The notes below the pieces were generated by a model. That model saw nothing but the letters and a program-made list of their open reading frames with translations, made no database searches and was not told the DNA's origin. This document shows positions 42,788 through 47,341 of a stretch of 47,341 nucleotides of DNA, piece after piece; the first letter of the stretch is position 1, and every line of letters begins with the position of its first letter. The stretch is from Clostridia bacterium. Its GTDB lineage: Bacteria; Bacillota; Clostridia; TANB77; CAG-508. The DNA lies in assembly GCA_022794615.1 (NCBI GenBank), contig JAAWFD010000033.1:1-47341 (forward strand). Direction: 5' to 3'. Both the position numbers and the translations under genes were made by a program.

Positions 42788-43786
42788 ATGTTTAAGCCAA
42801 AAGCTATTTATTATGAAAAAGAAATAGAAAACTATGAATTAGGAAAAGATTTACTAAAAAAATATAGAGAAACACCAAAGGTAATAATAGAAAATCACAA
42901 TAATATAGAAGAAATGAGAAAAAAACAAAATTCAGAATTTATGGATATGAAAAGAAACCTAATAATAGGAGTACGAAAAACACATAAATTTGTAGAAAAT
43001 CATAAAACATCAGACTACTTAGTGCCATACACATCATCAGGATGTACAGCAGCATGCATGTATTGTTATTTAGTATGCAACTATAACAAATGTGCATATT
43101 TAAGATTATTTGTAAATAGAGAGCAAATGTTAGAGAAGATAATAAAAACAGCAGAAAAGTCAGAAAAAGAATTAACATTTGAAATAGGAAGTAATAGTGA
43201 TTTAATATTAGAAAATACAATAACAAAGAATTTAGTATGGACAATAGAAAACTTTGCAAAAACGAAAAAGGGATATTTAACATTTCCTACAAAATTTGAT
43301 ATGGTAGATGACATATTAGAAATAGACCATAATGGTAAAATAATAATAAGAGTAAGTGTGAATCCCGAAGAAATAATAAATAAAGTAGAATTTGGAACAT
43401 CTAGATTAAAAGGAAGAATTGAAGCAATAAACAAATTAGTAGAAGCGGGATATAAAGTAGGAATATTAATAGCACCAGTAATATTAGTAGAAAATTGGAA
43501 GCAATTATATAAAGAATTAATACAAAGATTAGAAGAACAGCTAACAAACAAAGTAAAAAAACAAGTATTTTTCGAAATAATATTTATGACATATAGTTTT
43601 GTTCACACAAAAATAAATGAGGAAGCATTTCCAAAAGCTATAGATTTATATAATAAAGAGATAATGACAGGAAGAGGAAAAGGAAAATACATGTATAAAA
43701 ATGAAATAAGAAGAGATGGGGAAGAGTATTTAAGAGAAATTATGAAAAAATATTTTCCAGGAAATGAAATAATGTATATAGTATAA
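42788..43786 (+). CDS. splB: spore photoproduct lyase
   Basis: A radical-SAM DNA-repair enzyme that reverses spore photoproduct in germinating spores. Cluster motif CTAACMYCY with the unusual spacing C-x3-C-x2-C of this family, then LVCNYNKCAYLRLFVN, EIGSNSDLI, and FTFPTKFD-like LTFPTKFDMVDD. Length 332 residues is close to typical (about 340). It implies that the organism forms endospores or descends from one that did. ATAGGAGGAAAAA precedes the ATG. Confidence 0.9.
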   Translation: MFKPKAIYYEKEIENYELGKDLLKKYRETPKVIIENHNNIEEMRKKQNSEFMDMKRNLIIGVRKTHKFVENHKTSDYLVPYTSSGCTAACMYCYLVCNYNKCAYLRLFVNREQMLEKIIKTAEKSEKELTFEIGSNSDLILENTITKNLVWTIENFAKTKKGYLTFPTKFDMVDDILEIDHNGKIIIRVSVNPEEIINKVEFGTSRLKGRIEAINKLVEAGYKVGILIAPVILVENWKQLYKELIQRLEEQLTNKVKKQVFFEIIFMTYSFVHTKINEEAFPKAIDLYNKEIMTGRGKGKYMYKNEIRRDGEEYLREIMKKYFPGNEIMYIV

Positions 43787-43859
43787 AATAAATTTATACA
43801 AGTATTTTAAAGAGTATAGCAAAGATTAAAAATAATTCAATAAAAAATACAAATAGTAG

Positions 43860-43888
43860 TTGATATTTTTATAAAAATAGAGTAAAAT
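43860..43888 (+). promoter_or_regulatory. promoter of the HD-domain gene
   Basis: -35 TTGATA (43860-43865), 17-bp spacer, -10 TAAAAT (43883-43888). Confidence 0.55.
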
Positions 43889-43915
43889 TCAAAAAGAATA
43901 AGAAGGAGGAAACGA

Positions 43916-44575
43916 ATGATAAGTATAAATGATGTAAAGAACAATTTGGAAGTACAAGCATTAGTAAAGGCAGCACAAAATCAACTAGATGCAATTGGAT
44001 ATACTGAACATTCAGAAAGACATATAACAATAGTATCAAATAGATGTGGAGAAATATTGGAAAAGTTAGGATATGATGAAAGAATTGTAGAATTAGGCAA
44101 AATAGCAGGATATTTGCATGATATAGGAAATGCCATAAACAGGATAGACCATGCACATAGTGGAGCAATTTTAGCAAATCAAATTCTAAAAGAAATGGGA
44201 ATGCTGGCAGAAGATAGAATGGAGATATTAACAGCAATAGGAAATCATGATGAAGATACAGGAACAGCAGTAAGTGATATATCAGCAGCATTGATATTAG
44301 CAGATAAATCAGATGTTCATAGAAGTAGAGTAAGAAATCAAAATATGTCTACATTTGATATACATGATAGAGTTAATTATGCAGTAACACATGCAGAATT
44401 AAAAGTACATGAAGAAGAAAGAAAAATAATAGTAAATCTAACAATAGATACAAATATATGTCCTGTTTTAGATTACTTTCAGATATTTATGGATAGAACA
44501 ATGATGAGCAAATATGCAGCAAAGTTTTTAAAAGTTTGGTTTGAGCTAATAATAAACGATACAAAATTATTATAA
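43916..44575 (+). CDS. HD-domain phosphohydrolase
   Basis: 219 residues. The metal-binding HD pattern is clear: H in YTEHSERHI, HD in AGYLHDIGNA, H in RIDHAHSG, H in IGNHDED and D in LADKSDVHRSR. Family members hydrolyse nucleotides or cyclic dinucleotides; the substrate is not readable. AGAAGGAGGAAACGA precedes the ATG; secD follows after 23 bases. Confidence 0.9.
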   Translation: MISINDVKNNLEVQALVKAAQNQLDAIGYTEHSERHITIVSNRCGEILEKLGYDERIVELGKIAGYLHDIGNAINRIDHAHSGAILANQILKEMGMLAEDRMEILTAIGNHDEDTGTAVSDISAALILADKSDVHRSRVRNQNMSTFDIHDRVNYAVTHAELKVHEEERKIIVNLTIDTNICPVLDYFQIFMDRTMMSKYAAKFLKVWFELIINDTKLL

Positions 44576-44598
44576 TATAGGAAGGAAGAAAAAGTAAA

Positions 44599-45828
44599 AT
44601 GAAAAAAGTAAAAGTAGCTACAATAATTTTAACTGTAATACTAATAAGTTTAATATCATTTGCAGGAGTATATGTACAAAAGCAAAATAGGATGGAAAAT
44701 CAAGTTAAAGAATATAAATTAGGAATGCAATTGTCAGGATATAGACAAATAAGATTAGAGCCAGTAAAAAAAGATGGTGATGCAGAAATCACAGATGAAG
44801 ATGTAAACAAAACAAAAGAAATATTACAAATAAGATTAGAAAAGCTAGGTGCAGAGGAATATTTGATTAGAGCAAGTAAAGAAGCTATAGTAATAGAACT
44901 AAAAGAAGATGATAAAACAAACTATCTAGTAAGTAATGCTACAGAACAAGGAAAATTCGAAATAAAAGATAGTAAAACAAAAGAAGTGTTTATGACAAAT
45001 GCAGATATTGAATTAGCAAATGTTTTATATAGAGAAACACAAAATGGAACAGAAGTATATTTAAACATAGAATTTACAAAAGAAGGGACAACAAAATTTG
45101 AAGAAATAACAAAAAAATATGCTACAACTGAAGAAACAAAAGCAAAACGAGAAAGTAATTCAAATAGTAGTAGCGATACTAATACAGAAGATGAAAATCA
45201 ACCCAAAATATCTTTACAAATAGATGGACGTGAAATATTATCTCAAAGTTTTGATAATCCAAATTCTAGTGGGAAGATACAACTTAAATTAAGTAATGCA
45301 ACAACTAATAATGAAACATTTCAAAAAAATATACAATCAGCAACAACAATAGCAGTTACATTAGATAACGAAATGTTACCAATAGAATATAAATTAACAG
45401 AAAATCAATATGTATATTCAGATATAACAAATGAAATGCTATTAATATTTAGCATAGTTATAGTAATAATTGTAATAATATCATTAGCAGTTTTAGTAGT
45501 GAAACATAAAATGAGAGGACTACTTGCAAGTGTACTTTATATAGGACTTATAGCTCTATATCTATTAATAATAAGATATACAAATGTAATATTAACAATA
45601 GAAGGAATTGCAGGAATATTAATAATGTTAATAATAAATTATATAATAACATTAAGAATAATTAACAAAAAGAAAATAATACAAGAAGATTTAATACCAA
45701 TAGCAATAGTGGCAATAGTATTTTGCTTTATGAGATGGTCACAACTATCAAGCCTAGGAATGGTAATGTTCTGGGGAGCAGTAACACTGATATACCATAT
45801 GATAACAATAAAAGTATTAGATGATTAG
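44599..45828 (+). CDS. secD: divergent SecD
   Basis: Membrane subunit assisting Sec export using the proton gradient. N-terminal membrane helix, P1-type periplasmic domain (residues about 55-270: TKEILQIRLEKLGAEEY, YLNIEFTKEGTTKFEEIT), then five or six helices. The fourth-helix motif of classical SecD (G-I-A-G-x3-T-x-G-x-x-V-D-A-N-V) is reduced: GIAGI is kept but the following VDANV is replaced by hydrophobic residues. Its Asp is important in the classical protein, so mechanism may be altered. The Ser/Asn-rich insert near 195-205 is unusual. Paired with secF. Confidence 0.8.
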   Translation: MKKVKVATIILTVILISLISFAGVYVQKQNRMENQVKEYKLGMQLSGYRQIRLEPVKKDGDAEITDEDVNKTKEILQIRLEKLGAEEYLIRASKEAIVIELKEDDKTNYLVSNATEQGKFEIKDSKTKEVFMTNADIELANVLYRETQNGTEVYLNIEFTKEGTTKFEEITKKYATTEETKAKRESNSNSSSDTNTEDENQPKISLQIDGREILSQSFDNPNSSGKIQLKLSNATTNNETFQKNIQSATTIAVTLDNEMLPIEYKLTENQYVYSDITNEMLLIFSIVIVIIVIISLAVLVVKHKMRGLLASVLYIGLIALYLLIIRYTNVILTIEGIAGILIMLIINYIITLRIINKKKIIQEDLIPIAIVAIVFCFMRWSQLSSLGMVMFWGAVTLIYHMITIKVLDD

Positions 45829-45846
45829 AGAGGAAAGGAAGATAAA

Positions 45847-46432
45847 ATGAAACAAATTAGTACTAAAAATAGAATAATAGGAATAGTTTCAATATTATTA
45901 GTAGTTATTGGACTAATAGTTGTTATAGTAGGTGGCTTCAATGTTGAACAAAAGTTTAGAAGTTATAATAAGATAACTATTTATGTAGGTGAAGAAGTAG
46001 ACATAAGTAAAATAGAAAAAATAGTAAAAGATGCTTTTGGAAAGAATAAAGCTATAGTTCAAAAAATTGAAATATATAATGATACATTTCAAGTAACTGC
46101 TAATGAAATAACAGAAGAACAAAAAAATACAATTGTAGATAAAGTAAACGATTTATATCCAAAAGCTACAACAGATAACAATGAAGAAAACACAGAAACT
46201 AATTTAAGAGTTAAAAAAGAAGATATAAAAATTGTATCAGTTAATAATGTACGATTAAGAGATGTATTTAAACCATATATATTACCTTTAGCAATAGCAA
46301 CTGGATGCATAATTTTATATATTGGAATTAGATATCGCAAATTGAGTGTTATAAAAGTAGTATTTGGAACAGTCGGAGTTCTAATTGGAGTTCAAGTTTT
46401 ATTATGGAGCATTATAGCAATTATATTTGCGT
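45847..46432 (+). CDS. secF: SecF-like protein, cut off at the sequence junction
   Basis: Begins with a transmembrane helix (IIGIVSILLVVIGLIVVIVG), then a periplasmic domain with NKITIYVGEEVDISKIEKIV, and two further helices (YILPLAIATGCIILYIGI, VVFGTVGVLIGVQVLLWSI). It follows secD by 18 bases. At about 46,432 base composition changes abruptly; the remaining 17 codons to a stop at 46482 belong to the joined DNA, and the last SecF helices are missing. Like the secD here it is diverged from classical SecF. Confidence 0.75.
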
Positions 46433-46594
46433 TCACGTCTCCCGCCGAACAAAATCGGAAGTCGCAAAACAGCCATTTTTAGTATATACTGCATCAAGAG
46501 CTTTGTCAATAAAAACCCAATTTATGTGAATAAATTTTTAAATTCTTGTGCAATCCATACAACGTTACATCTAATTTGTATTAGAATTTGCCGT
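46433..46594 (-). other. junction to foreign, G+C-rich DNA, with a minus-strand promoter
   Basis: From about 46,433 sequence style changes. On the minus strand there is a perfect promoter, -35 TTGACA (about 46504-46509), 17-bp spacer, -10 TATACT (about 46481-46486), directed towards the junction, so the gene it drives in its own genome is lost. The stretch to 46594 is an ordinary spacer of the second genome. Confidence 0.7.
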
Positions 46595-47341
46595 TCAACC
46601 CATCTTTTCCCAGATTTCCCGGATGTTCGAATAGGTTTCCGAGGGGTGAACGCCGTACTTCTCGATATCCGAGGGCACACCCTCTCCGGAGAGGACAAAG
46701 GCCGTGTCGATTCCGGCGTGGACGCCGCAGGCGATGTCGGTATAAATTCGGTCGCCCACCAAAACCGTCTCCTCCTTGGAGCAGTTCCAGCGGTCCATGG
46801 CCAGCAGAGCCATCTCCGGCTCCGGCTTGCCGATGACCTTGGGCCGCCGGCCCGTGGCCCGGAAGAGCATCTCACACACGGAGCCGCAATCCGGCACAGA
46901 GCCCCAGGCCGTAGGACAGACCCAATCGGGATTGGTGGCAATGAAGTCCACCGCCGGGTCCCCCAGAAGGATGCAGGCGTCCTCCAGCTTCTGGAAGGTC
47001 AGCTCCGTGTCAAAGCCACAGACCAGAAGGGAAATTCCCTCCTCCCGCTTATCGGTAATCCGGAAACCCGCCTCGCTGAGCTGCTGGCGGAACGTCCGGG
47101 TGCCGAAGGCGTAAATCAATGCATCGTCGTACTTCCCCCGGAGGTACCAGATGAGGGCGTCGGTGGAGGTGAGGAAATCCTCCTCCACCGCGTCGATTCC
47201 CATCTTCCGGAGGCGCTCCACATAGGCCGTGACGCTGCGGGAGGAGTTATTAGTGGCAAAGAGATACCGCCCGCCCCGCTCCCGCACCCGGCGGAGAAAG
47301 TCCAGCGTTCCGTCGAAAAGCCGGTCCCCCAGGTAGATGGT
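46595..47341 (-). CDS. HAD-superfamily (NagD-like, subfamily IIA) phosphatase, 5' end outside the window
   Basis: Hydrolase with motif II in FATNNSS, a cap domain with GFDTELTFQKLEDACILL and IATNPD, the conserved Lys in VIGKPEPEMALLAM and motif III/IV acidic residues in LVGDRIYTDIACG. At the window edge the frame reads GTIYLGDRLFDG, the end of motif I. Sugar-phosphate or p-nitrophenyl-phosphate-type phosphatases share this layout. Codon use is strongly G/C-ending, unlike every other gene here; it suits an Oscillospiraceae-like gut Firmicute (inference). Confidence 0.9.
   Translation of the reverse strand, partial: TIYLGDRLFDGTLDFLRRVRERGGRYLFATNNSSRSVTAYVERLRKMGIDAVEEDFLTSTDALIWYLRGKYDDALIYAFGTRTFRQQLSEAGFRITDKREEGISLLVCGFDTELTFQKLEDACILLGDPAVDFIATNPDWVCPTAWGSVPDCGSVCEMLFRATGRRPKVIGKPEPEMALLAMDRWNCSKEETVLVGDRIYTDIACGVHAGIDTAFVLSGEGVPSDIEKYGVHPSETYSNIREIWEKMG

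Noticed and set aside
46452..46455. In-frame CGGA near the end of the secF reading frame
   Set aside because: It lies beyond the composition break, in the joined G+C-rich DNA, so it says nothing about decoding in the main genome.

Overview
Positions 1 to about 46,430 are a very A+T-rich bacterial chromosome segment with Clostridia-like content: murE-mraY-ftsW-murG, a WalKR/PhoRB-type two-component pair, dnaE, cdaA, truA, a sporulation-type sigma factor, CarD, a YhaO/YhaN pair, a minimal SufC/SufB pair, rpsF-ssb-rpsR, spore photoproduct lyase and SecD/SecF. Promoters with 17-bp spacers and strong Shine-Dalgarno sites are easy to find. An uncultured, spore-forming, low-G+C gut Firmicute is the best guess (inference). 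The last ~900 bases (about 46,435-47,341) are strongly G+C-rich and cut secF off in mid-gene. They look like DNA of another organism joined by assembly.

Layout: the 3' end of a group II intron (1-95); an isolated tRNA-Gly (428-501, minus); an RluA-type synthase; an M23 peptidase; a cell-wall/signalling/replication block (3.2-16.3 kb); a Cys/Asn-rich membrane protein, tRNA-Met and sigma factor (16.3-18.3 kb); dUTPase, CarD, YhaO/YhaN (18.4-23.4 kb); GH25 lysozyme, Dps, Suf, a TIGR04086-type protein, a WG-repeat protein, patatin, a small regulator and a cysteine desulfurase (23.4-31.7 kb); two tRNA-Gly genes followed by a decayed mobilizable-element island with a broken MobV relaxase and gene fragments (32-36.9 kb); a second WG-like protein; rpsF-ssb-rpsR; a PLP lyase-like protein, two radical-SAM enzymes, an HD hydrolase and SecD/SecF.

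The most striking observation joins three places. Two normally essential or near-universal genes, murG and truA, are each interrupted by a +1 shift at the same four bases, CGGA. In both, reading CGGA as one glycine restores a full-length protein with the conserved Gly in place (G-T-G-G-Y in MurG, F-x-G-W in TruA). The isolated tRNA-Gly at 428-501 has anticodon UCC followed by G37, so its U34-C35-C36-G37 is exactly complementary to CGGA, and its anticodon stem has a T30/C40 mismatch. CGG is otherwise almost absent as an in-frame codon here. This suggests a natural four-base glycine codon with a dedicated tRNA. Sequencing error remains the main alternative, and two in-frame CGGA sites in the sigma-factor gene, where a shift would terminate the protein, are either counter-evidence or regulation.

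A second unusual signal is a repeated leader: a conserved A+T block, an ATCCAGTT motif, a hairpin and a start-codon-sequestering hairpin containing a tiny ORF (MSALKANIH / MLALRTNI) precede two unrelated genes at 27.2 and 40.5 kb. A reduced version of the last part precedes truA.
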